DNA from: Alteriqipengyuania_B sp035481675
GTDB taxonomy: Bacteria > Pseudomonadota > Alphaproteobacteria > Sphingomonadales > Sphingomonadaceae
NCBI RefSeq assembly: GCF_035481675.1
Contig: NZ_JAYJJW010000001.1
Coordinates: 62,001-126,000, forward strand
Length of the DNA stretch: 64,000 nt
Reading direction: 5' to 3'
This document shows, piece after piece, positions 1-7,099 of this stretch. The position numbers were made by a program, and so were the translations under genes. Under the pieces are notes generated by a model. That model had not been told where the DNA came from. It made no database searches and was given only the letters and a program-made list of their open reading frames with translations. Each line of letters begins with the position of its first letter. The stretch's first letter is position 1.

Positions 1-192
1 CGTGACGGCATCGTCCATTCGCGTGCAGCCTGCGGGCAGGCCGGCGAGCGCGACCGCGCCGTGGCCCTGCGTTGCACGCACATGGGCTTCAACTACCACC
101 CGCAGGCGATCATGGCCGTTGCGCGAGAGCTCGACGCCGAACGCTATTTCCCCGACGAAGCAAGCGAAGACAGCGAGGCCACGACCCACTGA
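1..192 (+). CDS. Alpha/beta hydrolase, C-terminal fragment
   Basis: The last 63 codons of a gene that begins outside the window. The reading frame is open from the first base to a TGA that overlaps the next gene's ATG. The fragment has an RDGIV segment near its start and CTHMGFN about 25 residues later. This spacing fits the acid (Asp) and His of an alpha/beta-hydrolase triad in the small lipase/esterase-like proteins of this group; the nucleophile Ser would lie upstream and cannot be seen. The TGATG overlap suggests co-translation with the ATP-grasp gene. The family call rests on two short motifs only. Confidence 0.55.
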   Translation, partial: RDGIVHSRAACGQAGERDRAVALRCTHMGFNYHPQAIMAVARELDAERYFPDEASEDSEATTH

Positions 193-1616
193 TGGAAGAC
201 GGCGGCACCTTCGATGAAATGCACCGCGACGATGGCGACGTGCGCGAACCCTATCGCCGCTATGCCGAATGGTATTCCGAAGCCGACAAGAAATGGCTGC
301 GGACCAAGGGCAAGGAAGCCGAGCGGCAGTTTCGCAAGACCGGCATCACCTTCAACGTTTATGGCGAGGACGATGCCGAGGAGCGGCTGATACCCTTCGA
401 CATGATCCCGCGCGTGATCGGCGCGGACGAATGGCGGCGATTGAGCAAGGGCATCGAGCAGCGGGTCAGCGCGCTCAACAGCTTCATGCACGATCTCTAC
501 CACCGGCAGGAGATCATCCGGTCGGGCCGCATCCCGCGCCGCCTGTTCGAGAACAACGAGGCATGGCTGCCGCAGATGGCGGGGTTCACCCCGCCGGGCG
601 GCGTCTACACCCATATTGTCGGCATCGACCTCGTCCGCACCGGGCCGAATGAGTGGTACGTGCTGGAAGACAATGCCCGAACGCCCAGCGGCGTTTCCTA
701 CATGCTGGAAAACCGCGAGACGATGATGGCCATGTTCCCGGAGTTGTTCCAGCGCGCCCGGGTGGAGGAAGTCTCCAGCTATCCGCGCCGGCTCGCCCGC
801 AGCCTTGCCGCCTGCGCGCCCGATTGCGCGGGCGAGAAGCCGAATGTCGCTGTGCTGACGCCGGGCATCTACAACTCGGCCTATTTCGAGCACGCCTTCC
901 TTGCCGACCAGATGGGTGCGGAGCTGGTGGAAGGGAGCGACCTGCGCGTGATCGACGGCCGCGTCGCCATGCGTTGCACCACCGGATATGCGCCGATCGA
1001 CGTATTGTATCGCCGCGTGGACGACGATTTCCTCGACCCGCTGACCTTCAATCCGGACAGCATGCTGGGCGTGCCCGGCATCATGGACGTGTACCGCGCC
1101 GGCGGCATCACCATCGCCAACGCGCCCGGCACCGGCGTGGCGGACGACAAGGCGATCTACAGCTTCATGCCGGAGATCGTGGAGTTCTACACGGGCGAGA
1201 AACCGCTGCTGCCGAACGTGCAGACTTGGCGCTGCGCAGAGGAAGACAGCCTCGCCTACGTCCTCGACAATCTCCACGAGATCGTGGTGAAGGAAGTCCA
1301 CGGATCGGGCGGCTACGGCATGCTGATCGGCCCGACGGCCTCGAAGAAGGAAATCGAGCAATTCCGCGCCAAGCTTAAGGCGAAGCCGCACAATTACATC
1401 GCCCAGCCAACCCTGTCGCTTTCGACCTGTCCGATCCTGACGAAGCAGGGCCTGGCCCCGCGCCATGTCGACTTGCGGCCCTTCGTGCTCGTATCGCCCG
1501 AAGGGATCGACATCACGCCCGGCGGGCTGACCCGCGTCGCGCTGAAGGAAGGCAGCCTGGTGGTAAATTCCAGCCAGGGCGGCGGGACGAAAGACACGTG
1601 GGTGCTGAAGGAATGA
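192..1616 (+). CDS. Circularly permuted ATP-grasp protein (DUF404/DUF407 type)
   Basis: A 474-aa protein, the usual length of the circularly permuted ATP-grasp family, which is predicted to ligate amino acids or peptides using ATP. Visible marks are the N-terminal YRRYAEWYSE region, the AWLPQMAGFTPP stretch, LEDNARTPSGVSY in the middle, VADDKAIYSFMPEIV, and a late EVHGSGGYGM segment that resembles the ATP-binding loop. The ATG at 192 overlaps the upstream stop (TGATG). An in-frame ATG at 219 is an alternative. It is the first gene of the Anbu-proteasome cluster and is followed 17 bases later by the alpha-E gene. Family assignment is firm; the substrate is unknown. Confidence 0.88.
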   Translation: MEDGGTFDEMHRDDGDVREPYRRYAEWYSEADKKWLRTKGKEAERQFRKTGITFNVYGEDDAEERLIPFDMIPRVIGADEWRRLSKGIEQRVSALNSFMHDLYHRQEIIRSGRIPRRLFENNEAWLPQMAGFTPPGGVYTHIVGIDLVRTGPNEWYVLEDNARTPSGVSYMLENRETMMAMFPELFQRARVEEVSSYPRRLARSLAACAPDCAGEKPNVAVLTPGIYNSAYFEHAFLADQMGAELVEGSDLRVIDGRVAMRCTTGYAPIDVLYRRVDDDFLDPLTFNPDSMLGVPGIMDVYRAGGITIANAPGTGVADDKAIYSFMPEIVEFYTGEKPLLPNVQTWRCAEEDSLAYVLDNLHEIVVKEVHGSGGYGMLIGPTASKKEIEQFRAKLKAKPHNYIAQPTLSLSTCPILTKQGLAPRHVDLRPFVLVSPEGIDITPGGLTRVALKEGSLVVNSSQGGGTKDTWVLKE

Positions 1617-1632
1617 GCGGGGGGGCAAGCTG

Positions 1633-2577
1633 ATGCTGGGGCGGACCGCCAACGGCCTGTTCTGGATGTTCCGCTATCTCGAGCGGGCGGAGAACACCGC
1701 GCGCCTGCTCGATGCGGCGATGCGCATGGCGCTGACCCGTGACGATACGGCGGCGGAGGCGGAGTGGCGCTCCATCGTGGAGACGCTTTCGCTGCGGGAA
1801 GTCTACGAATCCGCGCACGAAAGCTACACCGGCGTGCAGGTGTGGAACTTCGTGCTGCGCGAGAAGAACAACCCGCGCAACGTCCTCTCCATGATGCAGA
1901 ACATGCGCCAGAACGCGCGGCTGGCCCGCAACGCCATCAGCCGGGAGCTGTGGGAAGCGGTCAACGAAAGCTGGATGGAGCTGGAAAAGGCGCTGAAGCG
2001 CGCAGTCACGCCCGGCCAGCTGGGCGACGTTCTTGCGACCATCCGCCGAGCGGGCACCCAGGTCCACGGCGCGATGGAAGGCTCCATGCTGCGCGACGAA
2101 GGTTACCACTTCGCTCGCGCCGGCACGTTCATCGAACGCGGCGATGCCACCGCGCGCCTGATCGACGTGAAATATTTCCTGCTGCTGCCATCGCTGTCCT
2201 ATGTCGGCTCCAGCCTCGACACGGGGCAGTGGGACCATATCCTGCGATCCGTCGGCGGGGACCGTTCCTACCGCTGGATCCACGCGGGACGGATCGACGC
2301 GCGCGGTATCGTGGAATTCATCATCCTCGACGACCGGTTCCCGCGCGGTCTTGCCTTCTGCCACGCCGAGCTGCGGGATTCGCTGCGCGAACTCGCCCGC
2401 ATCCATGGGGAGGAATACCGTTCCAACGAGCTCATTCGCTCGGCGGACCAGAAACTTTCAGAGACCACTGTCGACAGCGTGTTCGATCGCGGGCTGCACG
2501 AATCGCTGGTCGATTTCATCGCCCGCAACAACGAGCTCGCCGGCGCCATTGCGGAGGATTTCCGCTTCACCGTCTGA
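1633..2577 (+). CDS. Alpha-E domain protein (DUF403)
   Basis: A 314-aa, all-helical protein. It begins MLGRTANGLFWMFRYLERAE, the hallmark of the alpha-E (DUF403) family, and continues with repeated charged helices such as NPRNVLSMMQNMRQNAR. No catalytic motif is visible. In published genomic surveys alpha-E proteins are encoded beside circularly permuted ATP-grasp ligases and transglutaminases and are thought to act with them, but no reaction is established. Here it sits between exactly those two partners, with short gaps (16 and 26 bases), so it is almost certainly in the same operon. Confidence 0.88.
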   Translation: MLGRTANGLFWMFRYLERAENTARLLDAAMRMALTRDDTAAEAEWRSIVETLSLREVYESAHESYTGVQVWNFVLREKNNPRNVLSMMQNMRQNARLARNAISRELWEAVNESWMELEKALKRAVTPGQLGDVLATIRRAGTQVHGAMEGSMLRDEGYHFARAGTFIERGDATARLIDVKYFLLLPSLSYVGSSLDTGQWDHILRSVGGDRSYRWIHAGRIDARGIVEFIILDDRFPRGLAFCHAELRDSLRELARIHGEEYRSNELIRSADQKLSETTVDSVFDRGLHESLVDFIARNNELAGAIAEDFRFTV

Positions 2578-2603
2578 CTTATCAGGCAGAAACGAACACA
2601 CCC

Positions 2604-3419
2604 ATGCGCCTATCGATCCGCCACACCACCAGGTACGAATTCGCCCGCCCGGTCGCCCACGGCCTGCAGCGCCTGCGGCTGACCCCCAAGGAAACGCAGG
2701 GCCAAAAGATCCTCGACTGGACGATGGAATATTCCGGCGCGCGCGAGGAGCTTTGCTATGAAGACCAGCACGTCAACACGGTGGTGCTGGTGTCGGTGGA
2801 AGAGGGCGCGAGCGAGGTTACCGTGACGTGTCACGGGAAGGTCGACACCGAAGACCAGGCCGGAGTCATCGGCTGGCATTCGGGCAGCCTGCCGCTGTGG
2901 TCCTTCCTGTCGCAGACGGAACGCAGCCGCCCCGGCGCGAAGATGAACGCGCTGATCGCCGATGTGCGCGCGCAGGACAGCGATCCGATCGAGCGGCTCC
3001 ACAGCCTGTCCGCGATGATCCGCGACCGGGTGGAATATCGCACCCACACCACCAGCGTGAACACCACGGCGGAAGAAGCGGTGCGCGACGGCAAGGGCGT
3101 GTGCCAGGACCACACCCATATCTTCTGCGGCGCGGCCCGCTCTCTCGGCATCCCGGCGCGCTACGTGTCCGGCTACCTGATGATGGACGACCGGATCGAG
3201 CAGGAAGCGACCCATGCCTGGGCGGAGGCGCATGTCGACGGCATCGGCTGGCTCGGCTTCGACATTTCCAACGGAATCAGCCCCGATGCACGCTATGTTC
3301 GCGTCGCCACCGGGCGCGACTATTCCGAGGCTGCGCCGGTCACCGGCATGAGCTATGGCGCCGGCGAACAGGCGCTCTACGTCGATCTGGCTGTAGAGCA
3401 GCAGATCGTGGAACAGTAA
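2604..3419 (+). CDS. Transglutaminase-like cysteine protease
   Basis: A 271-aa protein with an N-terminal beta domain (MRLSIRHTTRYEF) followed by a transglutaminase-like catalytic core. The triad is visible: Cys167 in GVCQDH, His204 in THAWAE and Asp220 in GFDISN. Proteins of this type are papain-fold hydrolases or transferases of peptide bonds. No signal peptide is seen, so it should act in the cytoplasm with its neighbours. The ATG at 2604 was chosen because the domain begins there; the reading frame stays open far upstream only as a shadow of the alpha-E gene. The proteasome-type gene follows after 9 bases. Confidence 0.9.
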   Translation: MRLSIRHTTRYEFARPVAHGLQRLRLTPKETQGQKILDWTMEYSGAREELCYEDQHVNTVVLVSVEEGASEVTVTCHGKVDTEDQAGVIGWHSGSLPLWSFLSQTERSRPGAKMNALIADVRAQDSDPIERLHSLSAMIRDRVEYRTHTTSVNTTAEEAVRDGKGVCQDHTHIFCGAARSLGIPARYVSGYLMMDDRIEQEATHAWAEAHVDGIGWLGFDISNGISPDARYVRVATGRDYSEAAPVTGMSYGAGEQALYVDLAVEQQIVEQ

Positions 3420-3428
3420 GGAAAATCA

Positions 3429-4169
3429 ATGACCTATTGCTGCGGCATGGTGCTCGACAAGGGCCTCGTCCTCATGAGCGACACGCGCACGAATTCCGGC
3501 GTCGACAATGTTTCGGTGTTCCGCAAGATGTTCACCTGGGAAGTGCCGGGGGAGCGGATCATCTCGGTGATGACCGCCGGCAACCTTGCCACCACCCAGG
3601 CCGTCATCAGCAAGCTGGAGGAGCGCACCAAGGCGCCCGAAGACCGCCACGTATCGCTGCTGGAAGCGCCGACCATGTTCCAGGTCGCGACCGAAATGGG
3701 CCAGCTGCTGCGCGAGACGGTGCGCAAGACCCAAAGCGAGAACAACACCAAGTCGCGCTTCACCGCCTCGATGATCCTTGCCGGGCAGATCAAGGGCATG
3801 GAGCCGCGCCTCTTCATGGTTTATCCCGAAGGCAATTTCATCGAGGCGAGCAGCGACACGCCGTTCTTCCAGATCGGGGAGACCAAATACGGCCGCCCGA
3901 TCCTGATCCGCGGCTACGATCGCGCGATGACCATGGAAGATGCGGTCAAGCTGCTGATGGTCAGCTTCGATTCCACTTTGAAGGCCAATCTGTCGGTCGG
4001 CATGCCGCTGGACCTGCTGGTGATCGAACGTGACGCGTTCGGGAAGAGCCACGAACAGCGCATCGATTCCCATAACCCCTATTTCACCGCGATTTCGGAT
4101 GTCTGGGGCGAGAAATTGCGCGACGCATTCCACACCCTGCCGGACTTCAGCTTCGACGGATCGGGATAA
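3429..4169 (+). CDS. Anbu-type proteasome-like peptidase
   Basis: A 246-aa Ntn-hydrolase related to HslV and proteasome beta subunits. The start MTYCCGMVLDKGLVLMSDTR matches the Anbu (ancestral beta subunit) pattern, where removal of Met1 exposes Thr2 as the nucleophile, with SDTRTN and a Gly-rich GNLATT segment following. It has an AAGGAAAA ribosome site 5 bases before the ATG. Anbu forms rings or open spirals without a dedicated unfoldase in characterised species, and its genes co-occur with ATP-grasp, alpha-E and transglutaminase genes as here. Its substrate is unknown. It closes the cluster; about 160 bases separate it from the next gene. Confidence 0.9.
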   Translation: MTYCCGMVLDKGLVLMSDTRTNSGVDNVSVFRKMFTWEVPGERIISVMTAGNLATTQAVISKLEERTKAPEDRHVSLLEAPTMFQVATEMGQLLRETVRKTQSENNTKSRFTASMILAGQIKGMEPRLFMVYPEGNFIEASSDTPFFQIGETKYGRPILIRGYDRAMTMEDAVKLLMVSFDSTLKANLSVGMPLDLLVIERDAFGKSHEQRIDSHNPYFTAISDVWGEKLRDAFHTLPDFSFDGSG

Positions 4170-4222
4170 GCATTAAAATTCCACTGAACCTGCTTGAGAG
4201 TATCATCCGTTCTGGCGGTATC

Positions 4223-4234
4223 GTACACTTGTAC
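4223..4234. promoter_or_regulatory. Short palindrome upstream of the LuxR-type regulator
   Basis: GTACA-CT-TGTAC, a perfect 5-bp inverted repeat, lies about 100 bases before the regulator in an AT-richer gap. It could be an operator for that regulator, but a palindrome this short may be chance. Confidence 0.25.
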
Positions 4235-4329
4235 TAGGCTGTAATCCCTACGCTTTCCTACGAGATATATCTCCATTCCCGCGCAAACTACCTATGCATC
4301 TCTCCTTAATGTGAGGGCAATGCAGCGGA

Positions 4330-5019
4330 ATGACAGGTCGCCAAACAATCCATATCGTCGACCGGGACGCACGCCAGCGTGCGGGCCTGGCCCACCAGCT
4401 CTTCTCGCTCGGCCACCATGCCGAGGTTTACGAGACACTGGCCGAATTACTCTCCAGACCGCCCTCGAGCGGCCTGGTTCTGGCCAGGGACGACCAGGCG
4501 CGATCGAACGGTATTCGCGGAGCGGCCTCGATCCTCGCGCAGATGGCAGAAGTTGGCGTATGGCTCCCGCTTGTCGCTACCTCGCTGGAGCGCGATGTCG
4601 ATGCGGTCCGCGCGGCGATGAAGGCAGGGGCGCTCGACTTCTTCCTCCTTCCGCTGACGACCGGGCAGCTCGAAGAAGCGCTCGGCAGCGTCGAGGTGGA
4701 GGCGGAGCGCGCGACCGAACGCCAGCGCCGCATCGTCGAGGCGCGCGATGCGCTCGGCCGGCTGAGCAAGCGCGAAAACGAAGTGCTCAAGTTCCTCGCC
4801 GAAGGCTTCAGCAACAAGGAAATCGCCCGCGAACTGGAAATCAGCCCGCGCACGGTGGAAATCCACCGCGCCAACATGATGCTGAAACTATCGGCGCGGC
4901 ACCCTTCCGATGCGGTGCGCACACGGTTCGAGGCGAGGCTGGACAACGACGGCGCGGCTGGCGCTACCCTGTTCCGCAGAGGCCGCCGGACGCCCCCCGG
5001 ACCGAGCCCGGCGCACTAG
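4330..5019 (+). CDS. FixJ/LuxR-type regulator with degenerate receiver
   Basis: A 229-aa protein. Residues 1-125 have the shape of a response-regulator receiver (IHIVDRDARQRAGL, then AAMKAGALDFFLLPLT). The position usually holding the phospho-accepting Asp reads LVLARDD, with Ala in line with that Asp, and the conserved Lys of the K-P pair is replaced by Leu (FLLPL). Residues about 145-205 are a clear LuxR helix-turn-helix (LSKRENEVLKFLAEG, SNKEIARELEISPRTVEIHR). It is therefore probably a DNA-binding regulator that is not controlled by ordinary phosphorylation. It ends by overlapping the convergent extensin gene by 4 bases. No cognate histidine kinase is nearby. Confidence 0.85.
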   Translation: MTGRQTIHIVDRDARQRAGLAHQLFSLGHHAEVYETLAELLSRPPSSGLVLARDDQARSNGIRGAASILAQMAEVGVWLPLVATSLERDVDAVRAAMKAGALDFFLLPLTTGQLEEALGSVEVEAERATERQRRIVEARDALGRLSKRENEVLKFLAEGFSNKEIARELEISPRTVEIHRANMMLKLSARHPSDAVRTRFEARLDNDGAAGATLFRRGRRTPPGPSPAH

Positions 5020-5690
5020 CGGCAGAAACCGCCGCCGCCCTGTTCCAGGTGGAAGTGGTCGCGGTGCGCGGCGTTGTAATTGGGGCCTAGCACGGTCCCG
5101 AAGCGGCGACAGGCGCTGTCTTGTACGCGCTGGAGGAAGCGCAATTCCGCCCCGCCACGAGCCCAGCCGTCCTTGACCGTGATCCTGCGCCCGTCGGCAA
5201 GGACGAAGGCGGCAACGTCGATCGCCTGCGCTCTGGCATGGGCGCTGCGGCGGGAAGAGCCCGCAACGTTGCGACAGCTGTAGCTGCCGAATGTTTCGAT
5301 CCGCACCAGCCTGCTACCCAGCATCTGCCGCGCCGCACGGTCGACGCCGTATTGCGCCCACGCGGCAAAATCGCTTGCCAGCGGGCAATAGACGGGGCCG
5401 AGATTGGTGACGAACAGCTCCCCGTCGTCCGCCGCCAGCGCGGTCAGGTTGACGCTGTTCACGGCAGAACAGCCGCGCTCGTAATAGGCATCCGTCAGCG
5501 GAGTGAAGCGCGCCTTGCGCTGCGACAGGTCGGCCAGGCACATGCGGCTTTCCGGGTTGCGCGCGATGGGCGGCGGCAGCGACCGGGTGTCCCGCGCCGT
5601 GCTCGTGCGTTCGGGCGCGCGCGATTCGGGCAGGACGGAGCAGCCGGCAGCCAGGATGGACAGGAGCATCATGAGGGTCAGTCGGGCCAT
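5016..5690 (-). CDS. Extensin-like lipoprotein with LAS-type metal site
   Basis: A 224-aa protein with a lipoprotein signal (MLLSILAAGC, Cys17) and a C-terminal extensin-like domain. Within it, SAHARAQAIDVA (His-x6-Asp) and DHFHLE (His-x-His) match the zinc ligands of LAS/VanY-type peptidoglycan peptidases, so a cell-wall hydrolase role in the periplasm is plausible. Paired Cys residues (MCLADL, RGCSAV, VYCPL, YSCRN, SACRR, GGGFCR) suggest disulfides. The gene is convergent with the regulator and overlaps its end by 4 bases. A CtrA-like box lies 21-39 bases before its ATG. Confidence 0.82.
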   Translation of the reverse strand: MARLTLMMLLSILAAGCSVLPESRAPERTSTARDTRSLPPPIARNPESRMCLADLSQRKARFTPLTDAYYERGCSAVNSVNLTALAADDGELFVTNLGPVYCPLASDFAAWAQYGVDRAARQMLGSRLVRIETFGSYSCRNVAGSSRRSAHARAQAIDVAAFVLADGRRITVKDGWARGGAELRFLQRVQDSACRRFGTVLGPNYNAAHRDHFHLEQGGGGFCR

Positions 5691-5710
5691 GGCCCGATGG
5701 TGCAGCGCAT

Positions 5711-5729
5711 ATGGTTAAGATAGGCCTAA
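5711..5729 (-). promoter_or_regulatory. CtrA-like box upstream of the extensin gene
   Basis: On the reverse strand the sequence reads TTAG-N7-TTAACCAT, one base from the alphaproteobacterial CtrA consensus TTAA-N7-TTAAC, and includes the classic half-site TTAACCAT. It points toward the extensin gene, 21 bases before its ATG. A site of the same form occurs at 46974-46992. Confidence 0.5.
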
Positions 5730-5777
5730 CGGAACATTGCGCCGTCTCGCTGCTTGACTTCCTGCAGTGCAGCATTA

Positions 5778-5832
5778 GGCCCGCGAACGGGCCACGCGGT
5801 CCCAACGCCGCGCGTGCTCTCTGTGAGGAGAG
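5778..5832 (+). promoter_or_regulatory. Structured serC leader with sequestered ribosome site
   Basis: Three consecutive hairpins directly precede serC. The first has 6-bp arms GGCCCG/CGGGCC closed by a CGAA tetraloop (5778-5793). The second pairs ACGCG with CGCGT (5794-5815). The third pairs CTCTC with GAGAG (5817-5832) and buries the ribosome site GAGGAG. A 'serC motif' RNA of unknown ligand, found upstream of alphaproteobacterial serC and involving the ribosome site, is described in the literature, and this leader may be a member. Membership is inferred from position and layout, not from a covariance-model match. Confidence 0.55.
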
Positions 5833-5839
5833 TTTTGAA

Positions 5840-6991
5840 ATGAACGACACGAATACGCCGCCGGCGCAAAAGCCTGCGCGCCCCTTTTTCTCTTCCGGAC
5901 CCTGCGCCAAGCCGCCGGGCTGGTCTGCCGACAAGCTGCAAACCGACGTGCTCGGACGGTCGCACCGTTCGGGCCTCGGCAAGGCGCGGCTGCAATATTG
6001 CATCGACCTGATCCGCGAAGTGCTGGAAGTCCCCGACAGCCACCGCATCGGCATCGTTCCGGGTTCGGATACCGGCGCTGTCGAGATGGCGATGTGGACG
6101 ATGCTGGGCGCGCGGCCCGTCACCACGCTGGCATGGGAAAGCTTCGGCTCCGGCTGGGTGACCGATGCGGTCAAGCAGCTGAAGATCGATCCCACGGTGA
6201 TCGAAGCGCCTTACGGCCAGCTGCCCGACCTTTCGCAGGTCGACTGGTCGAACGACGTCGTCTTCACCTGGAACGGCACCACCAGCGGCGTGCGCGTTCC
6301 CGACAGCGAATGGATCGCCGCCGACCGCGAAGGCCTTTCCATCGCCGACGCAACCAGCGCCGTGTTTGCGCAGGACATCGCCTGGGACAAGGTCGATGTG
6401 CTGACCTTCAGCTGGCAGAAGGTGCTCGGCGGCGAAGGGGCGCACGGCATCCTGATCCTGGGCCCGCGCGCGGTCGAGCGGCTGGAAAGCTATACGCCCA
6501 GCTGGCCGCTTCCCAAGGTGTTCCGCCTGACGAAAGGCGGCGCGCTGATCGAAGGGATTTTCAAGGGCGAGACGATCAACACGCCTTCCATGCTGGCCGT
6601 GGAAGACGCGATCTTTGCGCTGGAATGGGGCAAGTCGCTGGGCGGCCTGTCGGCCATGAAAGCCCGCGCCAATGCCAATGCGGCGGCGCTCGATGCAATC
6701 GTGCAGGACCGCGAATGGCTCGGCCACCTTGCCGCCGATCCTGCGTCACGTTCCAACACCAGCGTCTGCCTGACGGTAGAGGGCGCGGACGGCGACAGGA
6801 TCAAGGCCATGGCCAAGCTGCTCGAGCAGCACGAGGCCGCCTTCGACATCGCCGGCTATCGCGATGCCCCGCCGGGCCTGCGCATCTGGTGCGGCGCCAC
6901 GGTCGACACCGCCGATATCGAGGCGCTCGGCCCGTGGCTCGACTGGGCCTACGCGGCAGTGACGGCTGAAGAGCAGCCGCTCCACTCCTAG
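5840..6991 (+). CDS. serC: Phosphoserine aminotransferase
   Basis: A 383-aa PLP enzyme that converts 3-phosphohydroxypyruvate and glutamate to phosphoserine, the second step of serine synthesis, and also serves pyridoxine synthesis. The PLP lysine is K194 in TFSWQKVLGGEGAH. The N-terminal ARPFFSSGPCAKPPGW and GRSHRSGLGKARL are typical of the alphaproteobacterial SerC branch. The ATG at 5840 follows the ribosome site GAGGAGAG; the frame is open upstream but carries no family sequence. It is followed by serA after a palindromic spacer, so the two are probably one operon controlled by the leader. Confidence 0.95.
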   Translation: MNDTNTPPAQKPARPFFSSGPCAKPPGWSADKLQTDVLGRSHRSGLGKARLQYCIDLIREVLEVPDSHRIGIVPGSDTGAVEMAMWTMLGARPVTTLAWESFGSGWVTDAVKQLKIDPTVIEAPYGQLPDLSQVDWSNDVVFTWNGTTSGVRVPDSEWIAADREGLSIADATSAVFAQDIAWDKVDVLTFSWQKVLGGEGAHGILILGPRAVERLESYTPSWPLPKVFRLTKGGALIEGIFKGETINTPSMLAVEDAIFALEWGKSLGGLSAMKARANANAAALDAIVQDREWLGHLAADPASRSNTSVCLTVEGADGDRIKAMAKLLEQHEAAFDIAGYRDAPPGLRIWCGATVDTADIEALGPWLDWAYAAVTAEEQPLHS

Positions 6992-6997
6992 TCAGCC

Positions 6998-7079
6998 TCA
7001 CCCCGGCCTACGCGCCGGGGTCCCGCTCCCATTCTTCCCCGCACGCGACAAGCGGGACCCCGGATCAAGTCCGGGGTGA
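6998..7079. repeat. Nested palindromic intergenic repeat
   Basis: Two hairpins (CCCCGGC/GCCGGGG and ACCCCGGA/TCCGGGGT) that are also inverted copies of each other: AGCGGGACCCCGG on the right matches CCGGGGTCCCGCT on the left, and TCACCCCGG and CCGGGGTGA form the ends. It fills nearly the whole serC-serA gap. Elements of this look (GGGACCCCGGATCAAGTC type) are scattered in many alphaproteobacterial genomes; this copy could act as an mRNA stability or attenuation structure between the two genes. Confidence 0.8.
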
Positions 7080-7099
7080 CGCCTCAAGGATATTACACA

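Noticed and set aside
144..1652. Long open frame antisense to the ATP-grasp gene (502 codons)
   Set aside because: It is a GC-rich shadow of the real gene, with His/Ala/Arg-heavy low-complexity composition and no family motif.
4079..4276. A 65-codon reverse frame across the Anbu-regulator gap
   Set aside because: No ribosome site, and half of it is antisense to the Anbu gene.
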